From positions 1 through 35,774 of the forward strand of contig JAZNSF010000033.1 of NCBI GenBank assembly GCA_045591095.1: a DNA stretch of 35,774 bases. Reading direction: 5' to 3'. Both the position numbers and the translations under genes were made by a program. This document shows positions 26,452 through 34,826 of the stretch, one piece after another; the stretch's first letter is position 1, and the number at the start of each line of letters is the position of its first letter. Origin of the DNA: SIG440 sp045591095 (GTDB taxonomy: Bacteria > Bacillota > Clostridia > Monoglobales > Monoglobaceae). The notes beneath the pieces are model-generated. The model saw only the letters and a program-made list of their open reading frames with translations. It was not told the DNA's origin and made no database searches.

Positions 26452-27444
26452 ATGGAAAGACATATTGAATGCGAAAATATGGAAGTTTTGATAAATCTCT
26501 TTGGTAGCTTTGACGAGAATATAAGGCTTATTGAAAGGGAGCTGGATGTGGCGGTTATCAGCCGTGGGTCCGAGGTAAAGGTAAGCGGTGAAGTGGACCT
26601 TGTAAATAAGGCTGTTAGGGTTATACAAAATCTTTTAGCCATGGCTGAGCGAGGGAGCGTTATTGGCGAGCAGGAGGTCAGGTATGTTTTGTCGCAGGTT
26701 GAAGAGGGTAACGACAAGGCTCTTGAGACGCTGGGAAATGACTGCGTTTGCATAACTGCAAGGGGTGTGCCGATAAGGGCAAAGACTTTGGGGCAGAAGG
26801 AATATATATCCAAAATCGAGAAAAATTCTATTGTGTTTGGCATTGGCCCTGCCGGAACCGGTAAGACTTATCTTGCTGTTGCTATGGCGGTTAAGGCGTT
26901 TAAAAATAAAGAGGTAAATAAAATTATCCTTACAAGGCCTGCTGTTGAGGCAGGGGAAAGCCTTGGATTTTTGCCTGGGGATATGCAGGATAAGGTTGAC
27001 CCGTATTTAAGGCCGCTTTATGATGCGCTTTCGGATATGCTGGGCGGAGAAGCTTTTCAGAAGAATATTGAAAGGGGACTTATTGAGGTTGCGCCGCTTG
27101 CCTATATGCGTGGACGCACGCTTGATGATGCGTTTATTATTCTTGACGAAGCGCAAAATACCACGCCTGAACAGATGAAGATGTTTCTTACCCGAATGGG
27201 ATTTTCGTCAAAAATTGTTGTGACCGGTGACGTGACACAGATTGACCTGCCGTCTAACAAGAAGTCCGGGCTTCGCGATGCGGAGATTGTTCTTAAAAAT
27301 GTTGAGGGTATTGAGTTTATGTATCTTAGCGAGCGAGACGTTGTAAGGCATCCGCTTGTTCAGCAGATTGTTAAGGCTTATGAGAAGAAAAATGCCGAAA
27401 GGGAACGCGTGGCGCAGAGTCGTACAAAAGGAAAAAGGAGCTAG
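26452..27444 (+). CDS. phoH: PhoH family protein (PhoH-like ATPase)
   Basis: Predicted 330-residue PhoH-like protein (Bacillus YlaK/PhoH/YqfG-region type), a P-loop ATPase related to RNA helicases; its role is thought to be in RNA metabolism, in keeping with ybeY and era next to it. It has Walker A GPAGTGKTYLAVA at about residue 132, PAVEAGESLGFLPGD, Walker B FIILDEAQNTTPEQMK and VVTGDVTQIDLP. The start is ATG 26452 with AAAGGAG seven bases upstream, supported by the promoter just before it. The gene begins a run of closely spaced genes. Confidence 0.95.
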   Translation: MERHIECENMEVLINLFGSFDENIRLIERELDVAVISRGSEVKVSGEVDLVNKAVRVIQNLLAMAERGSVIGEQEVRYVLSQVEEGNDKALETLGNDCVCITARGVPIRAKTLGQKEYISKIEKNSIVFGIGPAGTGKTYLAVAMAVKAFKNKEVNKIILTRPAVEAGESLGFLPGDMQDKVDPYLRPLYDALSDMLGGEAFQKNIERGLIEVAPLAYMRGRTLDDAFIILDEAQNTTPEQMKMFLTRMGFSSKIVVTGDVTQIDLPSNKKSGLRDAEIVLKNVEGIEFMYLSERDVVRHPLVQQIVKAYEKKNAERERVAQSRTKGKRS

Positions 27445-27450
27445 AAAGTA

Positions 27451-27936
27451 ATGAAAGTGCCAATCCGAAACGAACAAAAGCTTTTTAAGGTAACTAAGGA
27501 AATCCGTGACCTTGTGAAACTTTCTGTAAAGACTTCTTTAGAGTATATGGACTTTCCCCAAAAGTCAGAAATCAGCGTTATGTTTGTGGATAACGAAGAA
27601 ATACGAAAGCTTAACCATGAGCATCGGGACATTGACAGAGCGACAGACGTTTTGTCGTTTCCGCTTTTTGAGTATGATGAAGACGGGGCAATTATCGAAG
27701 AAGACCTTGATTTTAGCCCATGTGGCGAGATGATGCTGGGGGATATTGTGATTTCATTGGAGCGTGCCAAGGAACAAGCAGAGGAATACGGACATTCGTT
27801 TGAACGCGAGATAGGGTTTTTGACGGTACATTCTATGCTTCATTTGTTTGGGTTTGACCATATGACACCCGAGGATGAGGAAGAAATGTTTACTTATCAG
27901 ACGGAGATACTTGACGAGATGGGACTTAAGAGATAG
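27451..27936 (+). CDS. ybeY: Endoribonuclease YbeY
   Basis: Predicted 161-residue zinc-dependent RNase that takes part in 16S rRNA 3'-end maturation and ribosome quality control. The metal site H-x3-H-x5-H is present in HSMLHLFGFDH (H127, H131, H137), and TDVLSFPL is the other conserved motif. It follows phoH by six bases. In Bacillus and many Clostridia a pgpH/yqfF gene lies between phoH and ybeY, and dgkA and cdd come before era; all three are absent here. Confidence 0.96.
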   Translation: MKVPIRNEQKLFKVTKEIRDLVKLSVKTSLEYMDFPQKSEISVMFVDNEEIRKLNHEHRDIDRATDVLSFPLFEYDEDGAIIEEDLDFSPCGEMMLGDIVISLERAKEQAEEYGHSFEREIGFLTVHSMLHLFGFDHMTPEDEEEMFTYQTEILDEMGLKR

Positions 27937-27964
27937 AAAGCATACGAGAAAGAGGTTTTAGGAT

Positions 27965-28849
27965 ATGAAATCGGGATTTGTTGCAATAGTTGGCAGACCC
28001 AACGCCGGGAAGTCGACACTTATGAATAAAATAATCGGTGAGAAGGTGGCGATTGTTTCAAATAAGCCTCAAACCACCAGAACAAAAATTATGGGTGTTC
28101 ATACGACCGAGAAATCGCAGATTGTGTTTATTGATACACCCGGAATCCATAAGGCCAAAAACAAGCTTGGCGAAAGAATGGAGAAGTATATTTATACTGC
28201 CACCCGAGAGGTTGATGTTTTGCTTTATGTGGTGGACTGTAACCTCCATGAAAACGAGTATGAAAAAGAGAGCCTTGCACTTGAAGGCCTGAAAGCCGCG
28301 GAAGTGCCGGTGATTTTGGTTGTAAACAAGGTGGACACCATTGAAAAGGTTAAGGTTTTGCCTGTGATAGAAAAGCTTTCGGCACTTTATGACTTTGCGG
28401 GGGTTGTACCGCTTTCGGCCCGTATGGGTGACAATGTATCGGCACTAGTCAGCGAGATTGAAGGGTACCTTGAGGAGGGACCGCAGTTCTTCCCCGGGGA
28501 TTTAATTACCGACCAGCCTGAAAGGCAGATTGTAGCAGAGTATATACGTGAAAAGGCATTAAGACTTCTTAATCAGGAAATCCCACATGGCATAGCGGTG
28601 GAAATTGAAAAGATGCACAAGAAAGATAACGGGACTTATGAAATTTTAGCTGCGATTTACTGTGAGCGGCAAAGCCACAAGGCCATTATTATCGGCAAAA
28701 AGGGTGAAAAGCTTAAGCAGATAGGAAGCCGTGCAAGAGAGGATATAGAAAGGTTTTTGGATGCGAAAGTTTACTTAGAGCTTTGGGTAAAGGTAAAAGA
28801 GGACTGGCGAAACAAGGAAGCTTTTATGAATACCATTGGTTTTGAATAA
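27965..28849 (+). CDS. era: GTPase Era
   Basis: Predicted 294-residue GTPase needed for 30S ribosome assembly, binding the 3' end of 16S rRNA. The G domain has GRPNAGKST (G1), DTPGIH (G3) and NKVD (G4); the C-terminal KH RNA-binding domain has IIGKKGEKLKQIGSRAREDIE. Length and motifs are complete. It follows ybeY by 28 bases, linking two ribosome-maturation factors in one operon. Confidence 0.98.
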   Translation: MKSGFVAIVGRPNAGKSTLMNKIIGEKVAIVSNKPQTTRTKIMGVHTTEKSQIVFIDTPGIHKAKNKLGERMEKYIYTATREVDVLLYVVDCNLHENEYEKESLALEGLKAAEVPVILVVNKVDTIEKVKVLPVIEKLSALYDFAGVVPLSARMGDNVSALVSEIEGYLEEGPQFFPGDLITDQPERQIVAEYIREKALRLLNQEIPHGIAVEIEKMHKKDNGTYEILAAIYCERQSHKAIIIGKKGEKLKQIGSRAREDIERFLDAKVYLELWVKVKEDWRNKEAFMNTIGFE

Positions 28850-28858
28850 TGCTGTTCT

Positions 28859-28886
28859 TTGGAAAAATATAATTTACAGGTAAAAT
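28859..28886 (+). promoter_or_regulatory. Possible internal promoter before yqzL-recO
   Basis: TTGGAA (28859-28864) and TAAAAT (28881-28886) with a 16-base spacer, in the 108-base AT-rich gap after era. It would give yqzL-recO-queG-like expression independent of phoH. The match is moderate, and AT-rich gaps yield such boxes by chance. Confidence 0.4.
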
Positions 28887-28957
28887 ATATCCAGTATTTT
28901 GGAGAGGGCCTTAACTTATACTAACTATATAAAATTGTATAACGGAGGGCTTTCGGA

Positions 28958-29119
28958 ATGGATGAATTTAAAAGAAGTCTGTGGGATGTATTTGCAAGCA
29001 CAGGGGATATAAATGACTATTTAAAGTACACGAAACATAAGAAAAATGATTTAAAGTTTGAGGCCGGTGAAGATTTTGGGTTTGATAAAGACGACCGGGA
29101 TAGTGACCAAGACCACTAA
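28958..29119 (+). CDS. yqzL: Small YqzL-like protein
   Basis: A 53-residue reading frame starting MDEFKRSLWDVFASTGDIND, with GGAGGG about nine bases before the ATG. YqzL-family proteins are tiny, lie between era and recO, and share the pattern LW..F..TG.I..YL, which is visible here (LWDVFASTGDINDYLKY). The tail is highly charged and acidic. It overlaps the beginning of recO in another frame. Its function is unknown in any species I know of. Confidence 0.8.
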   Translation: MDEFKRSLWDVFASTGDINDYLKYTKHKKNDLKFEAGEDFGFDKDDRDSDQDH

Positions 29120-29858
29120 GTATGGAGAAGCAAGCCTTATTGTTACTATGCTCACCCGGGACTTGGGGAAAATTTCAGCAATTGCTAATAACGCTCGTTC
29201 AAAGAGGTCGCGTATGCTTGCGGGGCTTCAGCTTTTTTCGTACAGCGAGATTGTTATGTATAAGGCAAAATCAAAAAATGGTCTTTACAGCATTGATGAG
29301 ATGAATGTTTTGGAGGGGTTTAACGGTATCAGGTCAGACCTTGACAAGATGGCGTATGCGGCGTATTTTGCGGATGTGGTAAATGGTGCCAGCCCCGAGA
29401 ATGAAACTGATGACGAAGTTTTGAGGCTTTTGCTTAACGCTCTTTATGCCGTTGACAGGGGACTTTGGGATTTAGAAAAAATCAAAATGGTTTTTGAATG
29501 GAAGCTTGCGGCTATCTCGGGGTATGCGCCGGAACTTAAAAAGTGCGGCACTTGTGGATGCGAGGACAAAACATACGGACTTTCCCTCGGCGACGGAACA
29601 GTGATTTGCAAGGATTGTATGGGGGAAAGAACGGATATTGTCGAACTTTCGGATGGTATGCGAAAGCTGATTGAATATATAGTCTTGGCAGACAGCAAGC
29701 AGGCTTTTTCGTTTGATGCTGGGGATGGGGTCATAAATTACTTAAGCCAGGTCGGTGAGGTTTATCTTTCTGCTCAGCTGGACTGGCAGTTTTTGACACT
29801 TGATTACCTGAAAAAAGTCAGACAGTTGGGAGAAATAGATGATGCAAAAAAAAATTGA
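29082..29858 (+). CDS. recO: DNA repair protein RecO
   Basis: RecO of about 258 residues, which anneals DNA and, with RecF/RecR, loads RecA onto SSB-coated DNA. The N-terminal OB fold reads IKTTGIVTKTTKYGEASLIVTMLT, and the zinc site is CGTCGCED...CKDC in the C-terminal half. The start is unclear: no ATG is available, and TTG 29058, GTG 29067, TTG 29076 and TTG 29082 are in frame. I chose 29082 because family proteins begin a residue or two before IKT; GGTGAAG lies about 11 bases ahead. It overlaps yqzL by at least 38 bases and the next gene by 20. Confidence 0.92.
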   Translation: MIKTTGIVTKTTKYGEASLIVTMLTRDLGKISAIANNARSKRSRMLAGLQLFSYSEIVMYKAKSKNGLYSIDEMNVLEGFNGIRSDLDKMAYAAYFADVVNGASPENETDDEVLRLLLNALYAVDRGLWDLEKIKMVFEWKLAAISGYAPELKKCGTCGCEDKTYGLSLGDGTVICKDCMGERTDIVELSDGMRKLIEYIVLADSKQAFSFDAGDGVINYLSQVGEVYLSAQLDWQFLTLDYLKKVRQLGEIDDAKKN

Positions 29859-30498
29859 GGAATTCTTGACTCAAAATGGCGCCGGGCAGGTTGGATTTTG
29901 CCGGCTTGACAGCGAAAATGAATTTGGACTTTCGTATGCGGTATCATTTGCTGTACCGCTCTCTAAGGCAATAGTAGACGGAATTGACGAAAGCCCGACA
30001 CATACATATTTTCATCATTATCGCACTATCAATACTTTGATAGACAATCTTTCTTTAAGGGCAGGACTTATGCTTGGGGAAGAGGGGTATTTGTATGTTC
30101 CAATCGCAGCATCGCAGTCGGTCAATGGTTTGCAAGGGATATTTTCACACAAGTATGCGGCATATCTTTCGGGGCTTGGTTTTGTTGGTCGGAGCGGGCT
30201 TTTTGTGTCAAAACAATTTGGACCAAGGGTACGGCTTGGGACTATTCTTACGGACTTTCCTTTTGCGGCAAAAGCAGAAAAGGTGCCTTTTGGATGCGGA
30301 AGCTGCCGTCTTTGTGCAAAGAGCTGTCCTGCGATGGCAATTACCGGTGAGGCTTGGGTGCCGGGTGAGGACCGCGAAATTATTGTTGATGCCAAGGCCT
30401 GCAGTGATTTTATGAAGAAGAAATTTCAGCATATTGGAAGAGGTGCGGTATGCGGAATTTGCATGAAAGTTTGCCCGTTTGGAAAATCGAATACATAG
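29839..30498 (+). CDS. Short QueG-like double [4Fe-4S] protein
   Basis: Predicted 219-residue protein related to epoxyqueuosine reductase (QueG), the cobalamin enzyme that finishes queuosine in tRNA. The ferredoxin-like part is clear: C153-x2-C156-x2-C159-x3-C163-P, then C188 and C205-x2-C208-x3-C212-P, enough for two [4Fe-4S] clusters. The segment YAAYLSGLGFVGRSGLFVSKQFGPRVRLGT also matches QueG-type enzymes. But it is much shorter than typical QueG (about 350 or more residues): it stops right after the second cluster motif and has a reduced N-terminus. It may be a QueG paralogue with another substrate. The start overlaps recO; ATG 29839 and 29842 follow GGGAG. Confidence 0.75.
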   Translation: MMQKKIEEFLTQNGAGQVGFCRLDSENEFGLSYAVSFAVPLSKAIVDGIDESPTHTYFHHYRTINTLIDNLSLRAGLMLGEEGYLYVPIAASQSVNGLQGIFSHKYAAYLSGLGFVGRSGLFVSKQFGPRVRLGTILTDFPFAAKAEKVPFGCGSCRLCAKSCPAMAITGEAWVPGEDREIIVDAKACSDFMKKKFQHIGRGAVCGICMKVCPFGKSNT

Positions 30499-30541
30499 GA
30501 CTTAAAAAGACTTTTGAAACGAATTTTTTGGGAAATTGTAG

Positions 30542-30570
30542 TTGACGAATATTTCAAAAAATGATAAAAT
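30542..30570 (+). promoter_or_regulatory. Sigma-A promoter of alaS
   Basis: TTGACG (30542-30547), 17-base spacer, TAAAAT (30565-30570). The leader to the alaS ATG is only about 50 bases, so there is no room for a T-box riboswitch, the usual aminoacyl-tRNA synthetase control in Firmicutes. Confidence 0.8.
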
Positions 30571-30629
30571 AAACAGATGACTTAATGACAGTAAAAACTA
30601 TTTTATATAGAAAGGTAAGAGAAGTACTT

Positions 30630-33245
30630 ATGAAAAATTTAGGACTGAACGAAATACGAGAAAAGTTCTTGTCGTTTTTTGAAGAAAAGGGCTGTTTGAG
30701 ACTGGACAGCTTTTCGCTTGTTCCAAAGAACGATGCAAGTTTATTGCTTATAAATTCGGGTATGGCGCCAATGAAGAAGTGGTTTACTGGGGCAGAGATT
30801 GCGCCCCGAAACAGAGTTACCACCTGCCAGAAGTGTATCCGCACCCCTGATATTGAATGCGTTGGCAAGACTGCTAGACATGGTACATTTTTTGAGATGC
30901 TGGGGAACTTCTCGTTTGGGGACTACTTTAAGCGAGAGGCTATCAGCTGGGCTTGGGAGTTTTTGACAAAGGTTATGGGAATCCCAGAGGAAGTTCTTTG
31001 GATTACTGTTTATGAAGAGGACGATGAGGCAAGGGATATCTGGATAAACGAGATAGGGGTAAAGCCTGAAAGAGTCGTTAAAATGGGTAAGGAAGATAAC
31101 TTCTGGGAACATGGTACAGGTCCTTGCGGTCCGTGCTCGGAAATCCACGTCGACCGTGGCGCAGAATGCGGCTGCGGCAAGCCCGACTGCAAGCTTGGCT
31201 GTGACTGCGACCGATTTATGGAAGTCTGGAACCTTGTATTCACCCAGTTTGACAAAGACGAACATGGAAACTACAACCGCTTGGCAAACCCCAACATAGA
31301 TACCGGTATGGGACTTGAGCGCTTAGCTTGCATTATGCAGGGTGTTGGAAACCTTTTTGAGGTTGATACTGTTCAAAGCACGATGAAGCATATTTCGAAG
31401 ATTACCGGAGTAAATTACAAGGAAAACGAAAAGACCGACGTTTCGCTTCGTGTAATTACTGACCATATAAGAAGTACAGTTATGATGGTTTCGGATGGCG
31501 TTATACCGTCAAACGAGGGCAGAGGCTACGTTCTTAGACGTCTTCTCAGAAGAGCCGCACGCCACGGAAGACTTCTGGGGGTTGAAAAGGAATTTTTGTA
31601 TATCGTTGCAGATACTGTTATTGACGAGTCAAAGCAGGGTTATCCCGAGCTTGACGAAAAGCGCGAATACATTAAAAAGATTATTAAAAACGAGGAAGAG
31701 AAGTTTGCAAAGACCATTGAAGGCGGACTTGCAATCCTTAACGACTACATTGAAGAAACAAAGAAAAGCGACAGCAAGGTGATAAGCGGCGTTGATGCTT
31801 TTAAACTTAATGATACTTATGGATTCCCGATTGACCTCACAGTAGAAATTTGTGAAGAACAGGGACTTATGGTAGACAGAGAAGGCTTTGACAAGGAACT
31901 TAAAGCTCAAAAAGAAAAGGCACGTGCCGGAAGAAAGCAAGGCTCGAGCTGGGACGACGATGCTGTAAGTATAAGAGTAGATGCAACGGAGTTTGTTGGT
32001 TATGACGGACTAACTACTGAGTCAAAAATTGCGGCACTTGTTCTGGATGGGTCTGAGACTGATGCTTTGGGCAGTGGCGATGAGGGGATAGTTGTTACAT
32101 TTAAATCACCATTCTATGCCGAAATGGGCGGACAAGCGGGAGACGTGGGCGAAATCTGTACCGAAAATGGCAAAGGAAAGGTTATTGACACCAAGAAGAA
32201 TGGTGATGGGGTTTACTTCCATATTGTAAAGGTGGAAGAAGGCTCGATTGCTGTTGGTGATGAGGCCAAGCTTTTGGTTTGCAAAGAAAACAGAATGGCT
32301 GTTTGCCGTAACCACTCCACAACGCATCTTTTGCACAAGGCGCTGAAAGAGGTTTTGGGCGCGCACGTAGCACAGGCAGGCTCGGAAGTAAGTGCAAAAC
32401 GACTCAGATTTGACTTCTCGCATTTTGAGGCGATGACTGACGAGGAAATCAAGAAAACCGAAAGGATTGTGAACAAGGCAATTCTTGATGCAATGCCGAT
32501 TGTTGTTCGCGAAATGGATATTGAAGAGGCAAAGACTTTGGGCGCGACTGCACAGTTTGGCGAGAAATATGGTGACAGGGTAAGAGTTGTTTCTATGGGC
32601 GACTATTCTGTAGAGTTCTGTGGTGGTACACATCTTGCTAACACCTCGGAGGCAGGACTTTTCAAAATTATTTCTGAAAATGGTGTTGCGTCAGGTGTAA
32701 GAAGAATCGAGGCTGTTACCGGTATTGGTGTATTTGAACTTCTGGAAAGCACAAGATCGGTTATCTTGAGCGTCGCGGAGACAATAAAAGCCGGCGTACA
32801 TGAGGTAGAGGCAAAGGCGGCGTCGATTATGGACGAGAACAAAGCTTTGAAACGTGAGCTTGAAAGCATAAAAGCAAAAATGGCAAACAGTGGTCTTGCA
32901 AGCCTTGTTGATGAAGCCGAGGAAGTAAATGGTATTAAGATGATTGCTCATCGCCTGGACGACGGACTTGATATGAATTCGCTTCGGACTGCAGGCGATA
33001 ACCTCAAGCAAAAGTTAGAATGCGGAGTGATTGTTCTTGCATCAAGCGATGGTGATAAGGTGAATATTGTTGCGATGGCAACGCCGGAGGCAATTAAAAA
33101 GGGTGCGCACGCAGGGAATATTATCCGCGAGGTTGCAAAAACTTGTGGCGGCGGTGGCGGTGGCAAACCGGACAGCGCGCAGGCAGGCGGTAAGGATGCT
33201 TCTAAAATTGCCGAAGCATTAGAAAAAGTTAAAACATTGATATAA
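30630..33245 (+). CDS. alaS: Alanyl-tRNA synthetase (AlaRS)
   Basis: Predicted 871-residue class II synthetase with editing. The aminoacylation domain has MAPMKKWFTG, RHGTFFEMLGNFSFGDYFK and NIDTGMGLERLA. The editing domain holds the zinc site HSTTHLLH (H562, H566) and CGGTH (C664), which removes Ser and Gly from tRNA-Ala. The C-terminal DHHA1 domain has GGGGGGKPDSAQAGG. The start is ATG 30630 (MKNLGLNEIREKFLSFFEE, family-like); the frame is open 15 codons earlier, between the promoter and the ATG, but with no binding site. Confidence 0.98.
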   Translation: MKNLGLNEIREKFLSFFEEKGCLRLDSFSLVPKNDASLLLINSGMAPMKKWFTGAEIAPRNRVTTCQKCIRTPDIECVGKTARHGTFFEMLGNFSFGDYFKREAISWAWEFLTKVMGIPEEVLWITVYEEDDEARDIWINEIGVKPERVVKMGKEDNFWEHGTGPCGPCSEIHVDRGAECGCGKPDCKLGCDCDRFMEVWNLVFTQFDKDEHGNYNRLANPNIDTGMGLERLACIMQGVGNLFEVDTVQSTMKHISKITGVNYKENEKTDVSLRVITDHIRSTVMMVSDGVIPSNEGRGYVLRRLLRRAARHGRLLGVEKEFLYIVADTVIDESKQGYPELDEKREYIKKIIKNEEEKFAKTIEGGLAILNDYIEETKKSDSKVISGVDAFKLNDTYGFPIDLTVEICEEQGLMVDREGFDKELKAQKEKARAGRKQGSSWDDDAVSIRVDATEFVGYDGLTTESKIAALVLDGSETDALGSGDEGIVVTFKSPFYAEMGGQAGDVGEICTENGKGKVIDTKKNGDGVYFHIVKVEEGSIAVGDEAKLLVCKENRMAVCRNHSTTHLLHKALKEVLGAHVAQAGSEVSAKRLRFDFSHFEAMTDEEIKKTERIVNKAILDAMPIVVREMDIEEAKTLGATAQFGEKYGDRVRVVSMGDYSVEFCGGTHLANTSEAGLFKIISENGVASGVRRIEAVTGIGVFELLESTRSVILSVAETIKAGVHEVEAKAASIMDENKALKRELESIKAKMANSGLASLVDEAEEVNGIKMIAHRLDDGLDMNSLRTAGDNLKQKLECGVIVLASSDGDKVNIVAMATPEAIKKGAHAGNIIREVAKTCGGGGGGKPDSAQAGGKDASKIAEALEKVKTLI

Positions 33246-33257
33246 TAGCTGTTATTC

Positions 33258-33288
33258 GAAAAGGCATTGAATTAGGCAATGTCTTTTC
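33258..33288 (+). terminator. Probable terminator after alaS
   Basis: Twelve-base stem GAAAAGGCATTG / CAATGTCTTTTC with one G-T pair and a seven-base loop, followed by AATGTTTTAATT. It begins 12 bases after the alaS stop. The U-run is imperfect, so read-through into the HIT gene is possible. Confidence 0.55.
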
Positions 33289-33321
33289 AATGTTTTAATT
33301 ATAAGAAAGGGGGAAAGAGAC

Positions 33322-33666
33322 ATGGATGGATGTCTTTTTTGCAAAATTGTAGCAGGAGAAATTCCGTCAACAAAGGTATACGAGGATAGTGAGATTTTGG
33401 CATTTCGGGATATTGACCCCAAGGCGCCACAGCATATTGTTATCATACCCAAAACTCACATTGTGTCGGCTAATGAAATCACAGTTGAAAACTCGCATCT
33501 TGTTGCAAAGGTTTTTGAAGCCGCAGCAAAGATTGCAGAACGGGAGGGCTTTAGCGACAAGGGATACCGCCTTGTGAATAACTGCGGCGAGGATGGCGGA
33601 CAGACTGTAGGACATATACACTTCCACCTTCTGGCAGGCAGAAATTTGGGATGGCCTCCGGGTTAA
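33322..33666 (+). CDS. HIT family (HINT-like) nucleotide-binding protein
   Basis: Predicted 114-residue histidine-triad protein of the HINT branch, which hydrolyses nucleoside phosphoramidates and AMP-lysine-type compounds. The triad H98-x-H100-x-H102 lies in GQTVGHIHFHLLAGR, and the N-terminus CLFCKIVAGEIPS is typical and includes a Cys pair. GGGGG lies about nine bases before the ATG. HIT genes of this kind often sit beside housekeeping translation genes in Firmicutes. Confidence 0.95.
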   Translation: MDGCLFCKIVAGEIPSTKVYEDSEILAFRDIDPKAPQHIVIIPKTHIVSANEITVENSHLVAKVFEAAAKIAEREGFSDKGYRLVNNCGEDGGQTVGHIHFHLLAGRNLGWPPG

Positions 33667-33725
33667 ATTGGAATGGGTTAGTGCAACCTAACCAAGCTAG
33701 AAAAATTTTTTAAGGAGAGGACTAC

Positions 33726-34769
33726 ATGTCAGCTATAGAAAAAATAGATAAGAATTTTATTATCAAAACAAATATTGATAAAGACGATATAGTATTTTAC
33801 GATATTAAAAACGAGCCTTTTGGTTTGTATGGGGTTTTTTGGGCTGATGGCAAATACCGTCGCATGCCCGAAACAGTGGCAAAGAGCGTGAGTAGTGAGA
33901 TTCACAGACTGCACACTCGCACTGCAGGAGGAAGAGTCAGGTTTGTGACAGACAGTGAGTATGTGGCAATTAAAGCTGATACCAATCTTTTGGTTAAGAC
34001 CTCGCACTTTACTTTGGCGGGGACTTCGGGACTTGATTTATATGTGGGGAACGAGTATTTTAAGACTTTTTTGCCACCTCAGGAAATTGAAAACGGGTTT
34101 GGAGGAATTGCGGAATTTGGCTCAAGAGAGCTTAGGGAAATAACTATCAATCTTCCGCTTTATACTGAACTATATGAACTGTATATCGGTATTCAAGAGG
34201 GTGCAGTTTTGAAAGAGGGTAAGCCTTATAGCAATCAAAAACCGATTGTTTTTTATGGTTCTTCCATAACAATGGGCGGTTGCGCATCCAGAGCGGGGAC
34301 TTGCTATCAGAATATTATGTCAAGAGAGTTTAACTATGACTATATCAATTTAGGATTTTCGGGTTCGGCACTGGGGGAAGATGAGATGACAGAATACATA
34401 AAGGGACTTGATATGCATGCCTTTGTTCTTGATTATGATCATAATGCTCCGACCCCTCAGCATCTTGAAAAGACCCACGAGAGAATGTTTAAAGGTATTC
34501 GTGAGGCGAAGCCCGAGTTGCCTATTATAATTATGGGAAGACCGCAATATAAGCTTGTCGGGGATGATTTGAGAAGAAAAGAGATTGTTGAGGCTACGTA
34601 CAATAACGCAATAGCTAATGGCGATAAGAATGTTTATTACATAAGCAGCGCCAAACTTACCGAGCTTTGTAAGGGCGAAGGAACTGTTGATGGTGCACAT
34701 CCGACTGATTTTGGATTTGCTTCTATAGCAAAGGCCCTTTGTGAAGTTATAAGAGAAAATAATATATAG
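33726..34769 (+). CDS. GxDLY/SGNH-type hydrolase (GDSL esterase)
   Basis: Predicted 347-residue cytosolic protein (no signal peptide). The N-terminal beta-sandwich contains GLDLYVGNE, the motif of GxDLY domains that precede certain GDSL lipases. The C-terminal SGNH hydrolase has FYGSSIT with likely nucleophile S180 (the usual Asp of GDS is Ser), the oxyanion glycine in NLGFSGSA, the Asn in YDHN (N240), and the D322/H325 pair in DGAHPTD. Substrate is probably an acetylated sugar or other ester, but cannot be told from sequence. AAGGAGAGG precedes the ATG. It is the last clear gene of the window and has its own terminator. Confidence 0.88.
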   Translation: MSAIEKIDKNFIIKTNIDKDDIVFYDIKNEPFGLYGVFWADGKYRRMPETVAKSVSSEIHRLHTRTAGGRVRFVTDSEYVAIKADTNLLVKTSHFTLAGTSGLDLYVGNEYFKTFLPPQEIENGFGGIAEFGSRELREITINLPLYTELYELYIGIQEGAVLKEGKPYSNQKPIVFYGSSITMGGCASRAGTCYQNIMSREFNYDYINLGFSGSALGEDEMTEYIKGLDMHAFVLDYDHNAPTPQHLEKTHERMFKGIREAKPELPIIIMGRPQYKLVGDDLRRKEIVEATYNNAIANGDKNVYYISSAKLTELCKGEGTVDGAHPTDFGFASIAKALCEVIRENNI

Positions 34770-34794
34770 TTGATTAGGATTTTTGAAATGGGAT

Positions 34795-34819
34795 ACCCGT
34801 CTGCGCTTTGCCGACGGGT
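34795..34819 (+). terminator. Terminator of the SGNH hydrolase gene
   Basis: Stem ACCCGTC / GACGGGT with a second pairing GC...GC within the loop, followed by CTTTTG. It begins 25 bases after the hydrolase stop codon. Confidence 0.8.
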
Positions 34820-34826
34820 CTTTTGT

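Noticed and set aside
33676..33693. GGTTAG/CTAACC hairpin after the HIT gene as terminator
   Set aside because: Only six base pairs and no T-run follow it.
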